64,000 bases of DNA, from contig CM039462.1 in the NCBI GenBank assembly GCA_022414725.1, forward strand, positions 178,804,098 through 178,868,097. Direction: 5' to 3'. Origin of the DNA: Microglena sp. YARC (lineage: Eukaryota > Chlorophyta > Chlorophyceae > Chlamydomonadales > Chlamydomonadaceae). Positions within the stretch are counted from its first letter, which is position 1. Each line of letters begins with the position of its first letter. Shown here in pieces: positions 1 through 11,207 of the stretch. Made by a program: the position numbers and the translations under genes. A model generated the notes under the pieces. The model saw only the letters and a program-made list of their open reading frames with translations, was not told the origin of the DNA and did not search any database.

Positions 1-1624
1 AATCATATAGGTTTTCTAGGCCTTTCATGACTGACGAGAGTTGTTTCATCATACCCACGCACACAAACAGAGTATAACATCATACAAACACATGGCTACT
101 CCCACTCCCTCCCTCAATCCCAGCTGCATAATAATAAGGCCTCATTCTTCTCTGTAGACTCACCATAATTGATCAGGGAATCTATGATGTGCAAATATGT
201 GTACGAAGGGCGGAAGAGGTGATCCTCGGGATGAGCGCATGTGGCAGTCATGTGCAGGGGGGAAGGAGGGCCGGGCCCTAGAGGACAGGGTCTAGTGCGG
301 AGTTCTGGTCCCGGCCTTTGGTCAGCTTGTGGGGGCAGGCCCTGGAGAGGTCCAGCAATCCGATGAGTAAGAGTGGTGATTGACCGAGGGATACTGTCAG
401 GCCGTCTGCCCAGCCCCAAGGAGATGTTATTGGTCACGAAGGACAACATGCAGTGGAGGGGAGAGAGGAAGGCTCCAGGAGACTGAGCTGGCGAGGCTTC
501 GGGAAATTCGGCTAGCGTTGTCACCCCGCAAAGATCACCCTTGGGAAGGCGGCCGAAGAGTATGTCCAGCCTCTTTGCAGCGACATCAGCCTGCGGGGTG
601 AGGAATCGATAATGCGGAGGTTAGAGAGTTCGCACATCGGTGCTCAAGCATAACAACAACCGTGTACGTCAGGTCGGGCGATCATGATCGCGATCATCTC
701 AAGTTCAGATGAATCCACCAATCAAGGGCATTGAACCCCCGGCAGCGGGCGATCGGACAAAGCAGCAGAAGTCGCAGCAACGGATCAGGGCCGTCCAGAT
801 ACACGGGCAAACAATCAACGGAAGGGGCTTTACACAACTTTAACTACAGGAGCAAGATAAAGCTTTCGTCCTCGGTCCTAGCAGAGATGGAAGAAAAAAT
901 AACGCACCGTTTGCTGTCCGGCTGTAACAACAAAAACATCCAGTCTGGGAAGATGATCAGGCCGCCATGGGGACCGGACAAATCATCCTGGGGGAAGTCC
1001 AGTAAGTAACTTGGGGGTGCGCCAGAAGCCGCACTGAAGATCCCAGAAGTGCTTGTGAAAGCGACGAAAGTCCGATTTATAGCCAGAGCGTTGCGGAATT
1101 GGTTGCAGTTTGGTAATGGGTTCCGGTCCCGAATTTCAGACGTCACTACAATCAAGTGAAGGGTGTAAGCGTATGTCAAATTGTCAAGAATATGACTTGT
1201 GGTGCGAGGTGCAGATAGTTGCGAAAGTATCACAGCTCCAGCATCGCTCCTTTTCTCTCTAGACTTGTAGGAGGCACTCATGCAAAGAAACACTGGGTCG
1301 ACCTGGGCGAACAAATAAATTGTTACCATTCTGCCCGGTCAAACGCCGGAGGATCTGAGACCATGCCAGGGCCGCCAGGGCTAGCCAAGGGAGACCCACC
1401 CTTACAAGAGAAAACCCTCGATACGAATTGAATTGAAATTTTAACTCGAAACTAAACTCGAACGTGCAGCCTTTTTTAACAGGGACAGCCTAACAGTAAC
1501 GAAAAATCCTGCAGGACACTGGTACACATCTTTTAAAGGAATGGTCGCAGCACGTAAAAAGGATGACCACCCCAGGAGGTGGGTCTCCAGACAAAAACCA
1601 GCAACACCGAGGATACAGTTCGAA
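1..1624. other. No gene recognised
   Basis: The open frames here are short, overlap on both strands and show no family motif. No RNA gene or repeat array is evident. It may be decayed repeat sequence, because the dispersed repeat starting near 1625 continues from it. Confidence 0.4.
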
Positions 1625-2214
1625 TGTACTGATAGGTGATACAGCAAGTGACTTTAATTAGCAGCATTCCTGGGATCAGTTTTTTGTACGTCTGTATGTT
1701 ACAGTACAGGGGTAGGCCAAATAGGCTGAAGGGACTTGCCCAACCGTGAGTCCGTGAAAGGAAGGGCTTCACAATATTTTGTGTGTATAAGAAGCCATAC
1801 GCAGCAGTAACAGTTGCATTCTGTCTGGTCTAAGGCTGACAGACCATGAACTCACAAATTCAATTTAACTAATGCTGCAGATGAACTAAAACATCTGCAT
1901 AGCACGAATAGCTACATATCTCCGGGCCACTGTCGCTAACGAATATTTTGGGGTTCAGTTTACCAGTGCTTTTTTTAATGCAGTCCTTATCATCTTGAGG
2001 TTGGGCAAGTATGTATAGCCTATTTGTTGAAGACGGCAGTGTACCACTCGGACATCTGAATGAGTGGTACACTGCCGTCTTCAACACTATTTGGATACGC
2101 CTTTACCGGCTAGACGATACACACACGCGCCACACTGATGCCTGATACAGCACGTGACTTGAAGGACGAGCAGTCCCTGGACCAAGACCCCAGACCTGGT
2201 AGAAGAAACAATAC
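1625..2214 (+). repeat. Dispersed repeat R1, left part
   Basis: Segments of this stretch recur at 7587-8112 and 21205-21370. Shared stretches are a block reading CAGGGGTAGGCCAAATAGG followed by GGGACTTGCCCAACCGT, a block TTGCATTCTGTCTGG, and a GTGACTTNAA...AGCAGC block. Reverse-oriented fragments occur near 16085 and 33930. No coding potential or terminal repeats were found, so the class is unknown. The copia element at 2220 is inserted in or beside it. Confidence 0.6.
2025..2086. repeat. Perfect 25-bp inverted repeat (hairpin)
   Basis: Arms at 2025-2049 and 2062-2086 are exact reverse complements, separated by a 12-base loop (2050-2061). The arm begins TGTTGAAGACGGCAGTG. It could form a strong cruciform or RNA hairpin. 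It lies inside dispersed repeat R1, and no promoter or terminator context supports a specific role. Confidence 0.85.
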
Positions 2215-2219
2215 ATAAA

Positions 2220-2467
2220 TGTTGTAGACCGCATTATATCCCGGCTACTGAGTGGCTCAGAGCAGCCAGTGTCTAGTCACTGCCTTGCTCTGCACTGTGC
2301 CCGTGTCTGATATGACCACGTGCACCGCCGTGCAGTACTACTGTACTGCCACCGGCTTCTATATCATCTCCGCTACTGCGGCATCTAGTTATCAATTACT
2401 ATACTGTGTAACTATCTCAGTGAGCTATTATCTCCTGTGTCTGCAGTCTCCCCTACAGAATACTTAA
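2220..2467 (+). repeat. 5' LTR of copia element
   Basis: This 248-bp repeat begins TGTTGTAGACC and matches 7329-7581 almost end to end. It lacks a 5-base TGCTC-type duplication present in the 3' copy. The end at 2467 was chosen because it makes the flanking ATAAA target duplications line up. Confidence 0.92.
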
Positions 2468-2997
2468 GGTTGTGGTTAGCCCTTATTCACGCACATTGAT
2501 CTATCATGCTGACCACCTCGTTTTGTAGCAAGTCGTCTCGACGAGACCCAGTCTCATTTGCCGCTACTAATCTGAAGCCCGCAGCGCCGCTACATCAAAG
2601 TCCGCTCTGCCGCTGCTGAGGAAAGTCCGCATATTAAGTTCACCATTGAAGAGAGCACGTCCGAGCTGCAAGTCTCTTTCCTCTGTGTCTCAACATACGA
2701 CTAACACCAGCGAGAATTGGAGATCTCGAGAAGAGACTCCAACGCAACCGAACAGATCGGTCTGCCAGTGAACACCCATCAGCTCCACTACTCCAGGCGT
2801 CCTTTGAGCAAATCACCCAAACTCCACCGCCCTGCCCAAAGACTCCAACAAGACTGCGACACACATCGCTCCATCCTCAATCCCCAATACCATTATCTTG
2901 CCTATGACCCTTGTAACCTGCGACCAAGATAGTCCCATCTCCATCCCGCCCCCTCATCTAATAGATCTGGCCGACAGGCTTATTCAAATTCTATCAA
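2468..2997 (+). other. copia leader / untranslated region
   Basis: This stretch between the 5' LTR and the first gag-like frame has no convincing protein. A 71-codon frame at 2717-2932 has no family similarity that I can see. Confidence 0.5.
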
Positions 2998-3309
2998 ATG
3001 ATGGGGCAGATCAACGATGACATGCCCTGGCGCCACCCCTTCCCTAGCGTCACCCCTTGCTGGCGAAAACCCTTCGTCTACAATGGGACTGATTTCAAAT
3101 CCTGGGACATCATCATGACTTCCAAGATCAATGGTATGATCTCCCCTATCTCTTCAGTGCATATCAACGAGCACAAATCCTCCCACAAGTCCCTCCTCCT
3201 TGCATCCTGCTACATCATGAGGCACTTGATCCCATCCATCAGACTGCATGTCCTACACCATTTTCAGACCCTACAGCTATGATGGCCTACCTCAGATCAG
3301 AATTCCCAT
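2998..3309 (+). pseudogene. copia gag remnant
   Basis: The 94-codon frame contains YNGTDFKSWDIIM, which resembles the N-terminal gag motif of plant and algal copia elements (a short acidic or polar segment, then F-x-x-W). The frame stops at 3282, while an overlapping frame starting at 3279 continues toward the protease. Usual copia gag is roughly 250-350 residues with a CCHC zinc knuckle. None is visible, so most of gag appears deleted. The MITE at 3318 follows directly. Confidence 0.6.
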
Positions 3310-3317
3310 CCCCTGAT

Positions 3318-3513
3318 CAGGGTACTACTAAGCGAGCGCGGCAGCGCGGTGCCGCGATGCCTTTTTGAGCTCCTTTGCGCGTTTCGCGCAGTTTTTTCAC
3401 CCCCCTGTGGACGCAGCGCGCAGTTTTTTGCGCTTATTGAACTAAAAAGCGCTGACCAATTTGACGTCTGTGCGCTTTTAGTGCTGACCAATTTGGCAAG
3501 AAGTAGTACCCTG
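3318..3513. mobile_element. hAT-type MITE inside copia
   Basis: This 196-bp insert has perfect 12-bp terminal inverted repeats (CAGGGTACTACT at 3318-3329, its complement at 3502-3513) and a perfect 8-bp target duplication CCCCTGAT (3310-3317 and 3514-3521). An 8-bp duplication with CAGGG-type ends is typical of the hAT superfamily. It has no coding capacity, and internally a TGACCAATTTG motif is repeated. Insert plus duplication is 204 bases, a multiple of three, and the protease frame continues across it apart from the insert itself. Confidence 0.88.
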
Positions 3514-3521
3514 CCCCTGAT

Positions 3522-3704
3522 ATCCATCATGCTCTTGGTGCAATCCCATCCCACAGCACAGAAATCAGCAAGAACTGGATTCTGGACACTGGAGCCACTA
3601 ACCACATGATTGGCAATCCTGACCTTCTATGTGACATCACGACTGTGGTCCCCATCTTAGTCAGGACTGCAGCTGGCACAATAGTCATAACGAAAGTAGG
3701 ATGA
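3522..3704 (+). pseudogene. copia aspartic protease fragment
   Basis: The frame reads WILDTGATNHM, with the catalytic D-T-G-A motif at 3585-3596. This is the retropepsin-like protease of copia polyproteins, which cleaves the Gag-Pol precursor. The frame is closed by TGA at 3702-3704. It lies just downstream of the MITE and before the GAG-pre-integrase domain. Confidence 0.85.
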
Positions 3705-3749
3705 GCATGCATCCTGGGGGGCAGGGGCAACATCATCATTCTCAGGCGG

Positions 3750-4193
3750 GTGCATCTTACCAACAACAAAGACACACCTAACCTGCTCTCATCCAGTGTG
3801 GCAAGCAAAGCAAACCCCACCATGACCATCAACATCAACAGGTCCATCACTGACAAGGAGCCCTATCTCACCGCATACAAGAGCAGAAACCTCTTCCGCA
3901 TCCCTACCCGTGACCCTTTGATCCGTGGCCCTCAAGGCATTGCTATGGCAGCAGTCACACAAAACACTTTAGAATCTGCTCTACTCTGGCACTCACGCAT
4001 GGCACATGTTTCGTACCCAGCCCTCAGCCGGCTCGCCTCAGAAGACCAGGCCATAGGCATGAACACTACCTCCAGAGAATTCAATAAAATGAAAATCACC
4101 CCCTGTGAGATCTGCATTCTGTCCAAGATGGACAAGAACCCTTATCCCATTTCTCACACACGTGCATCAGGCCCTCTGGCCATCCTCATTTAG
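3750..4193 (+). pseudogene. copia GAG-pre-integrase domain
   Basis: The frame contains LWHSRMAHVSYPALSRLA followed by CEICILSKM. Together these form the H-H-C-C zinc-binding GAG-pre-integrase module that precedes the copia integrase core. It ends at a TAG at 4191. Between 4194 and 4371 several stops and at least one frameshift remove the start of the integrase core, including the region of the first catalytic aspartate. Confidence 0.88.
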
Positions 4194-4371
4194 ACATGAG
4201 CAGGAAAATGCGTGTACCTAGCCTCAATGGAAGCTTGTACTTCCAAGGTATCCTAGATAACAACTCCAAGTACTCGTAATAGTAACCTTCCATACAACCA
4301 AGGACACTGTCCCCAGAGACACGTTTACACGCTATGAGCACCAGACTGGCAACAAAATTGGCAACGTCGTC

Positions 4372-5385
4372 ATGGACAATGCCAAAGAGCACACTTGCAT
4401 AGAGTTCACCACGTGGTGCAAAAACAAAGGCATCACCCAAGAGGTCACTGTCCTTGGAAATCCATCCACCAATGGGGCTGCTGAACGTCTGAACCGCACT
4501 TTACATGACAGTTCAACAGCACTACTGCTGACCTCCAAGTTCCCTAACAGGTACTGGGCTGAAATGGTCAAGACTGCCAACACCATCAGGAACCTCTCAC
4601 CCACCAGGAACTCAGACAAGACTCCCTATGGGATGTTCTACGGAACTAAACCCAAGGTAGATCACCTCATAATCATTGGCTGCACGGCCTACGTCCACAT
4701 CCCTGTAAAGTACAGAGACTTCAAGTTTGCACCCTCAGCCAAGATCACCAGACTAGTTGGATACTCTGACAACAACAGAAAGGCATACAGGGTGGTAGAC
4801 GAAAACCACAAGATCTATGATGCCAGAGATATCACTTTCAATGAGCATGAGAACCTTGCAGGACTCAAAGGTTTCCCAGGTCCAGATGACACAGCCCTGA
4901 GAGAATATGTACCAGCCATCCCCACTGAGCCAGATCTAGACCACATACCACTACCACCTGCCCAACCATTCAGGCAACATCCCAACAGAACCACACAAGT
5001 CTGGGGGGACATCTCTATGGAACACAGCTATGATACCTCACTCACTCCCAACACTGTCAAGCAGGAAAGCATCCATCCACAGCACTGTGCACCAAATCAG
5101 CCAACTCACAGTGAACATGACCCCTCTGAGCATGTCCATGAGCATAATCCACCTGAGCATGAGCATGAGTATCCTCCCCCCCCCCCCCCCCCCCCACCAG
5201 ATCCCAACACCATGGCAGGATCTGACCCCCTGGCCAATCATCCCACCACTCATGTTACCACTGACCCTGTCCTGGACATCACTCCTCCTGACCCACCTAG
5301 AAGATCAGACAGAGCCACTAGGCAACCAGACTTTCTCAGCTGTCTGGCAGCCTCTGAAGGTCCTATCCCCAGGAATGAAAAATAA
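4372..5385 (+). pseudogene. copia integrase core and C-terminal region
   Basis: The 337-codon frame begins in the core (MDNAKEH, second catalytic D) and contains NGAAERLNRTL with the catalytic glutamate. Next come the KTPYGMFYGTKP and GCTAYVHIP segments typical of copia integrase. The C-terminal half is Pro/His-rich, with a poly-C run near 5175-5196 that encodes polyproline. The first catalytic Asp lies upstream in the disrupted segment. A frameshift separates this frame from the reverse transcriptase at about 5386-5411. Confidence 0.92.
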
Positions 5386-5411
5386 GCTCTCTCCAGTGAA
5401 TACGGTTCTCT

Positions 5412-5744
5412 GAAGAATGGATCGCTGCCATGACAGGAGAACTCACTGCCCTCTCAGTCATGAAAACCTGGTCACTGTCAGAACTCCCACCAAGATCCAA
5501 AGCCATTGGTACCAAGTGGGTCTTCGACCTAAAACGTCTAGTCTCAGGGGAGATTGACCGCTTCAAGGCAAGACTGGTGGCCAAAGGGTATGCCCAACGC
5601 CCAGGCATGGACTATGATGAACTGTTTGCCCCAGTTGCCAAGCTGGCAACTATCCGTTTCATCCTGTCCATGGCTGCAGACCCAGCAGCCCATCTAGCCC
5701 AACTGGATGTATCCACTGCCTTCCTGAATGGCATTGTTAGTTGA
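5412..5744 (+). pseudogene. copia reverse transcriptase, N-terminal part
   Basis: The segment contains AIGTKWVFDLKR, ARLVAKGYAQRPG, FAPVAKLATIR and LDVSTAFLNG, the RVT_2 signature series of copia elements. The frame ends prematurely at a TGA at 5742. A 4-base insertion in the run GTTAGTTGAAG near 5735 shifts the frame, and the domain continues at 5728-6936 in the next frame. Confidence 0.93.
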
Positions 5745-6936
5745 AGAAGAGATCTACTGCACTCAGCCCCCTGGGATTGAGAAGGACCACAGGGTCTGCC
5801 GCATGTGGAAATGTCTCTATGGCCTAAAGCAGGCATCTCGACAGTGGTACGTCAAAGTCAAGGAAGACATGATGGGCATTGGATTCAAAGAAGTGGATGT
5901 TGACCAAGGCCTCTTCATACTGCCTGGACCATCCAACAGACCCCTCATATGGGTCCTTCTCTGGGTAGATGGCTTCCTGCTCCTCTCCTTCAGCAAAGAC
6001 ATCCTCCAGAAGTACAAAGCTGCCATCATGGCCCTCTACGCAACCAGAGATCTTGGAGGACCCTCTGTTTTTGTTGGGTATGAGATCACCAGGAACAAAG
6101 CGGCTGGTACTCTCCACATCTGCCAGTCACGTTTCACAAAGCAACTCCTGAAGTCCCACAACATGCTGGTCGAACCTGGAGGCACCAGATTTTCTATCCC
6201 CCTCCAACCTGACGCTCTGCTTCCCTACCATGAGAAGGGCACCCTAGAGTCAGGACTTCCCCTTGCACAAATTGTAGGGTCCCTCAACTACCTGGCAGTC
6301 AACACAAGGCCAGCCATTGCCCAAGCTGTTAACCGACTTGCCAGGCACAGTGCCCACCCCCTGCACAACCACATGGAGGCAGCAAAAGGTATCCTGAAGT
6401 ACCTAGCATCCACCCCAGACCATGGCATCACCTACACAAACTCCAGAAAACTGCTGACTGGATACTGTGACTCTGATCATGCAGCCTGCCCCATCACCAG
6501 AAAGTCAACCACAGGCTGGGTCTTCCTCAATCAAGGAGGAGCAATAGCATGGGCATCCAAGATCCAATTCTCAGCCACAGCACTCTCCAGCACAGAGGCA
6601 GAATACATGGCTGCCAGCTCTGCAGCACAAGAAGCTATGTGGCTCAGGAAACTGCAATTCTGTGCCACAGGTATCATTCCTCCAGCACTCACCATCAATG
6701 GCGACAACCAAGCTGCTCTGAGTGCATGGAACCAAGAAAAGCTCTCCACCCGCCTGAGGCACATGGAGACAAGGTACCACTTCCTCAAAGAGGAATCCAA
6801 GAAGCAAGGCATCAGGCTCAACTGGATCCCTACTGCAGCAAACATGGCACACATGTTCACCAAAGCACTGCCCAGAAACAATTTCTGTGATTTCAAGACT
6901 CAGATTGGCTACCTGAACAATGCACACAGGCCTTAG
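5728..6936 (+). pseudogene. copia reverse transcriptase C-part and RNase H
   Basis: The 402-codon frame continues RT with EEEIYCTQPPG and CLYGLKQASRQWY, followed by RNase H (GYCDSDHAACPITRKSTTG, then ALSSTEAEYMA). The RT catalytic box, normally YVDD, reads WVDG here, so the second metal-binding aspartate is lost. The RNase H acidic residues appear present. The frame ends with TAG at 6934-6936. Confidence 0.94.
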
Positions 6937-7315
6937 ACACCCTGCCTGCCCCCTTGAGATAATGAACCTCATACATATTTATCCACCTGGATAAATACTA
7001 CGCCGCGGCACCTTCTCCACCTGTCAATTTAACTTGATGAATCTCCTGATTTAGACCTTGCCATATACTTCACTCCCAAATCACGGGGGGGGGAAAGTAC
7101 ACAGTCAGAATGTTCACGACAGGAATTTAGTAGTTAAGCCTAGCCAGTACCTCCCTGCAGCTTCTCCCTCACATCTACCTTTGATCCTGCAGCTTCCCTA
7201 TAGCTCCTCCCTTAGCAGTCAGATTGACCCTGCAGGTATGCCACTTTTATATTTGTTATTTTCTCCATTAAGCCCCTCAGTTAACTCGAGGAATTCTTGA
7301 CTACAAGAATACCTT
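6937..7315 (+). other. copia 3' untranslated region
   Basis: Non-coding stretch between the polyprotein stop and the polypurine tract. It contains a short G9 run near 7085. No additional gene is seen. Confidence 0.6.
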
Positions 7316-7328
7316 GAGTGGGGGGAGA
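7316..7328 (+). promoter_or_regulatory. Polypurine tract of copia element
   Basis: GAGTGGGGGGAGA directly abuts the 3' LTR start. This is the expected position and composition of the plus-strand priming site. Confidence 0.85.
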
Positions 7329-7581
7329 TGTTGTAGACCGGATTATATACCGGCTACCGAGTGGCTCAGAGCAGCCAGTGTCTAGTCACTGCCTTGCTCT
7401 GCTCTGCACTGTGCCCGTGTCTGATATGACCACATGCACCGCCGTGCAGTACTACTGTACTGCCACCGGCTTCTATATCATGTCCGCTGCTGCGGCATCT
7501 AGTTATCAATTACTATACTGTGTAACTATCTCAGTGAGCTATTATCTCCCGTGTCTGCAGTTTCCCCCACAGAATACTAAA
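7329..7581 (+). repeat. 3' LTR of copia element
   Basis: This 253-bp repeat matches 2220-2467 at about 96 percent by eye. A 5-base duplication in CTCTGCTCTGC accounts for the length difference. It is followed directly by the ATAAA target duplication (7582-7586). Confidence 0.92.
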
Positions 7582-7586
7582 ATAAA

Positions 7587-8112
7587 TAATAAAGCATTGT
7601 AAAGTTGCATTCTGCACGGCCCAAGGTTGATAATCTATTGACTAATACATCCAATATGACTAATGATGCACCGATATATTTTGCGGCAAGTGACTTTAAT
7701 AAGCAGCGGTCCCGATATCAAATGTGCTTTTTGTAGTATGTGTATGTATGTAAGTTACAGTCCAGGGGTAGGCCAAATAGGCTAACGGGACTTGCCCAAA
7801 CCGTGACAGGATGGGTTAAACATAAAAACATTGATTAACTGAACCCCAAACAACCGTTTTACCAACGGGGCCCCAGAGTCTGCGCTACCGTGCTAATCTA
7901 AGTATACAATTACGTAGAAGAAACAACAAGCACAACAACAAGCACGCAGCAGTCAGAGTTGCGTTCTGTCTGGCCCAAAGCTGATAGACCTGATAGGGCT
8001 GTCTGATAGGGCTGATAAGGCTGATAAGTCTGATAGACCATGAACTCATACATTCAAAATAACTTATGTGATATAGCAAGTGACTTGAACGAGCAGCGGT
8101 CCCGGGACCAGA
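7587..8112 (+). repeat. Dispersed repeat R1, second copy
   Basis: It shares blocks with 1625-2214 and 21205-21370, including TTACAGTCCAGGGGTAGG and GACTTGCCCAA. A duplicated half begins near 7947, with GTTGCGTTCTGTCTGG. The copia element lies between two R1 stretches. No coding content. Confidence 0.6.
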
Positions 8113-8487
8113 AGGTAGAAGGAAATTGAAAATTCATACGCAGCGTCGCCTGCGACGCTAAAAAATGGCCGAGAGTGATCGCGTGGGAGGGACAGGTGGC
8201 AACGGAAGCGAGTTAGTTACGAGACCATTGCCGGGCTTCATCACGGTCAGACGGATGGATGGACGGACAAATGGGTAACACTGGGGGCTCCCGCCAAAAA
8301 ATCATACGCCTTACCTCGGGGCGTGAGGTTGAAGGAATCTTCCCATTCGCTTGTACTGGGGAATGGTTACTATAAGTTTGGGTTTCGCAGACCGCTACTA
8401 CGTCTGAGCTTGGACTACCGCGCGACAGAACGGAGGAAACTTTTCTACCTCTTCCAAGGCAGCAGGTCTGGGATTTGGGAACCTGGC
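8113..8487. other. No gene recognised
   Basis: GC-richer stretch with a short GCGTCGCCTGCGACGC palindrome near 8142-8157 and a GGATGGATGGACGGAC run near 8250. Nothing codes. Confidence 0.4.
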
Positions 8488-8552
8488 AAGGGCTCGAACC
8501 GCAGACCTCTTAGTTTGATGGGTTCTGCTGAACCAACCAGCCTGAGCTCGAT
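8488..8552 (-). mobile_element. tRNA-like SINE head (second type)
   Basis: Read on the minus strand, it has an A-box-like TGGTTGGTTCAGCAG and a B-box GGTTCGAGCCC at tRNA-like spacing. No acceptor stem closes, so a functional tRNA gene is unlikely. It is probably a tRNA-derived retroposon head. Confidence 0.4.
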
Positions 8553-8623
8553 AGAAGGTAGAATAAACAACGATAAGGCTTCATTCAAATTTGCATTATA
8601 TCTGGCTACCTCTAAAACAAAAA

Positions 8624-8856
8624 CGATAACGCCTGGTGGGGGATGGTATTAAGGGAGCCCCGTCTTACGGCGGTTGACAGCAACTTTACCTGGACACAGC
8701 TACCATGGCGGTTGACAGCAACTTTACCTGGACGCAGCTACCATGGCGGTTGACAGCGACTGCGAACACTAAAGTGCAGCTGTAGGGATCCAAACCCAGC
8801 ACCTTCTTCGTTCCAACAGAATAATCAACCAGTGATCCATTCGTTGAAACGGGATT
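8624..8856 (-). mobile_element. tRNA-derived SINE copy
   Basis: On the minus strand it starts with the family head CCCGTTTCAACGAATGG, has a B-box-like GGGTTTGGATCCC, runs through the family body (TGTCAACCGCCATGGTAGC) and ends in CACCAGGCGTTATC. The body segment is tandemly triplicated inside this copy (8660-8755). Other copies lie at 20950, 36946, 57340 and 60943. Confidence 0.78.
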
Positions 8857-8869
8857 TGCTACCTCTATA

Positions 8870-9010
8870 CTATAATACACACACAGACACAAACACAGAC
8901 AGATGAACACAACCCTTAACACACACACACAAAAACGTGCACATACATACACACAGACACACACAAGCACACACACAAACACACACACACACACACAAAC
9001 ACACAAATTC
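8870..9010. repeat. CA-rich microsatellite
   Basis: Imperfect (CA)n with interspersed CACAAACACA. It lies just downstream of the stop of the minus-strand YigZ/IMPACT gene. Confidence 0.9.
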
Positions 9011-9030
9011 TGCCTGGCTAACCCCACAGT

Positions 9031-9212
9031 TCAATCATCCTCTGATGCAGTGACCAGCTCAGGGACCACTTTCCCCCCGGTGGCGTTTGACATAACGGCG
9101 ATCAGTTTTTCAGCATTCTGTGATTCCACGTTGATCTCAAGCCTTACTAGCCCTGACTCCAGGTACTCTTCATTCAACCGCTCACAGTTGAACTTATCAA
9201 TTTGGTTGTACA
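9031..9212 (-). CDS. YigZ/IMPACT exon 5 (C-terminal DUF1949-like domain)
   Basis: On the minus strand the exon follows an acceptor CCCTTGCATGCAG and encodes YNQIDKFNCERLNEEYLES, then VRLEINVESQNAEKL and NATGGKVVPEL, with a stop at 9031-9033. The pattern of a tyrosine-led helix, EEYLESG, a V-x-L strand and T-x-G near the end matches the ferredoxin-like C-terminal domain of YigZ proteins. The first codon needs one base from exon 4. The acceptor is copied about twenty times upstream. Confidence 0.82.
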
Positions 9213-9257
9213 CTGCATGCAAGGGTGGAACAACAGTGAGTGCGGGTGAGTGTGTTT

Positions 9258-9304
<47 letters not shown>

Positions 9305-9379
9305 TGTGTGTGGTGTGTGTGTGTGTGGTGTGTGTGTGTGTGGTGTGTGTGTGTGTGTGTGTGGTGTGTGTGTGTGGTG

Positions 9380-9410
<31 letters not shown>

Positions 9411-9549
9411 TGTGTGGAGGGTGGACCTCAAGCGTACTAGTTTGACTCGTGTTTGTGGGGTGGTGGTGTAGACTGCGGGAAGGTGGGACAACGGTGTGTG
9501 TGTGTGTGGTGTGTGTGTATGTGTGTGTGTGTGTGTGTGTGGTGTGTGT

Positions 9550-9590
<41 letters not shown>

Positions 9591-9846
9591 TGTGTGTGGT
9601 GTGTGTGTGTGTGTGTGGTGGGTGTGTGTGTGGAAGGGTGGACCTCAAGCCGTACTAGCCTTGACTCGTGTTTGTGGGGTGGTGGTTGTAGACTGCAGGG
9701 AAGGTGGGACAACGGTGTGTGTGTGTGTGGAGTGTGGGGGTGTTTCTGGTGTGTGGGTGTGGGTGTGGGGTAGGTGGGGGCTAGGTGTGTGTGTGTGGGG
9801 GGGGGGGGGCGGAGTAGACTGCATGGAAGGGTGGAACAAGGTGTGT

Positions 9847-9883
<37 letters not shown>

Positions 9884-11168
9884 GGGGGGGGGGGGAGGGG
9901 GGGTAGACTGCATGGAAGGGTGGAACAACGGTGGGGTGTATGTGGGGTGGTGGGGTGTGTCTGGTGTGTGGGGTGGTGGTTGTAGACTGCAGGGAAGGTG
10001 GGACAACGGTGTGTGTGTGTGTGTGGAGTGTGGGGGTGTTTCTGGTGTGTGTGGCGGGGGTGTGTGGGGGTAGGGGTGTGTGGGGGTGGGGTGGGGGGGA
10101 GGGGGGGTAGACTGCATGGAAGGGTGGAAAACGGTGGGGGTGTATGTGTGTGGGAGTGGTGTCTGGTGTGATGTGGGGTTTGTGGGTTTATAGACTGCAG
10201 GGAAGGTGGGACAACGGTGTGGGTGTGTGTGTGTGGAGTGTGGGGGTGCTGGTTGTGTGTGGGGGTGTGTGTGGGGTAGGGGTGTGGGGTGGGTGGGTGG
10301 GTGGGTGGGGGGGGGGGGTGTAGACTGCATGGAAAGAGGGTGGACACAGTGTGTTTGTGTGGTGTGTGTGTGTGTGTGTGTTGGGGGGGGTGGGGGGGGG
10401 GGTAGACTGCATGGAAGGGTGGAACAACGGTGTGATGTGTGTGTGGAGTGTGGGCGGTGTGCTCTGTGTGTGTGTGGGTGGGTGGTGGTAGACTGCATGG
10501 AAGGGTGGAAACAAATGGTGATCAAACTCTATTACAACATCTTTTTCATGTGTGTGCGTTGGAGTGTGTGTGTGTGTCTGGTGTGTGTGTCATTGTGTTG
10601 GTGGTTGGTAGACTGCATGGAAAGGGTGGAACAAACGGTGTGGGGTGGTGTGGTAGAGTGTGGGTGTGTATCTGCCTCAAGCCTTACTTGCCCTGACTCC
10701 AGGTACTCCTCAGTCAACCGCTCACAGTTGAACTTTTCAATTTGGTTGTAGACTGCATCGAAGGGTGTAACAACGGTGTGTGTTGAAGAGTGTGGGGGGT
10801 GGGGTGGGGTGTGTGGGGGGGTGGTGGGTGTGGGGGTGGGGGTGTGTGGGGGGGTGTAGACTGCAATGGGAGGGTGAGAACGATGGTGATTGTGTGTGTG
10901 GAGTGTGGGGGTGTGATGTGGTGTGGGTGGGTGGTGGTAGAACTGCATGGAAGGGTTGAACAACCGTGTGTGTGTGTGGGGGGGGGGGGTGTCTGGGTGT
11001 GGTGTGGGGGTGGTGGTGGTAGACTGCATGGAAGGGTTGAAACAACAGTGTGTGTGTTGTGTTGTGTGGTGTGTGGATGTGCAGAGTGTGGGTGTGTGTC
11101 TGGTGTGTGTGGGGTGTGTGTGGGGGTTCAGACTGCATGCAAGGGTGGAAACAACGCTGTGTGGTGTG

Positions 11169-11207
<39 letters not shown>

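Larger units (their letters stand above)
2220..7581 (+). mobile_element. Ty1/copia LTR retrotransposon, degenerate
   Basis: The element has two LTRs (2220-2467 and 7329-7581), flanked by a 5-bp target duplication ATAAA at 2215-2219 and 7582-7586. The internal order is gag remnant, aspartic protease, GAG-pre-integrase, integrase, reverse transcriptase, RNase H. Integrase before reverse transcriptase places it in the copia superfamily. The LTRs differ by about ten substitutions and one 5-base indel, so it is not recent. The coding region carries several stops and frameshifts, a MITE insertion and a changed RT active site, so it cannot be autonomous. No primer-binding site was clear after the 5' LTR. 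Confidence 0.95.
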
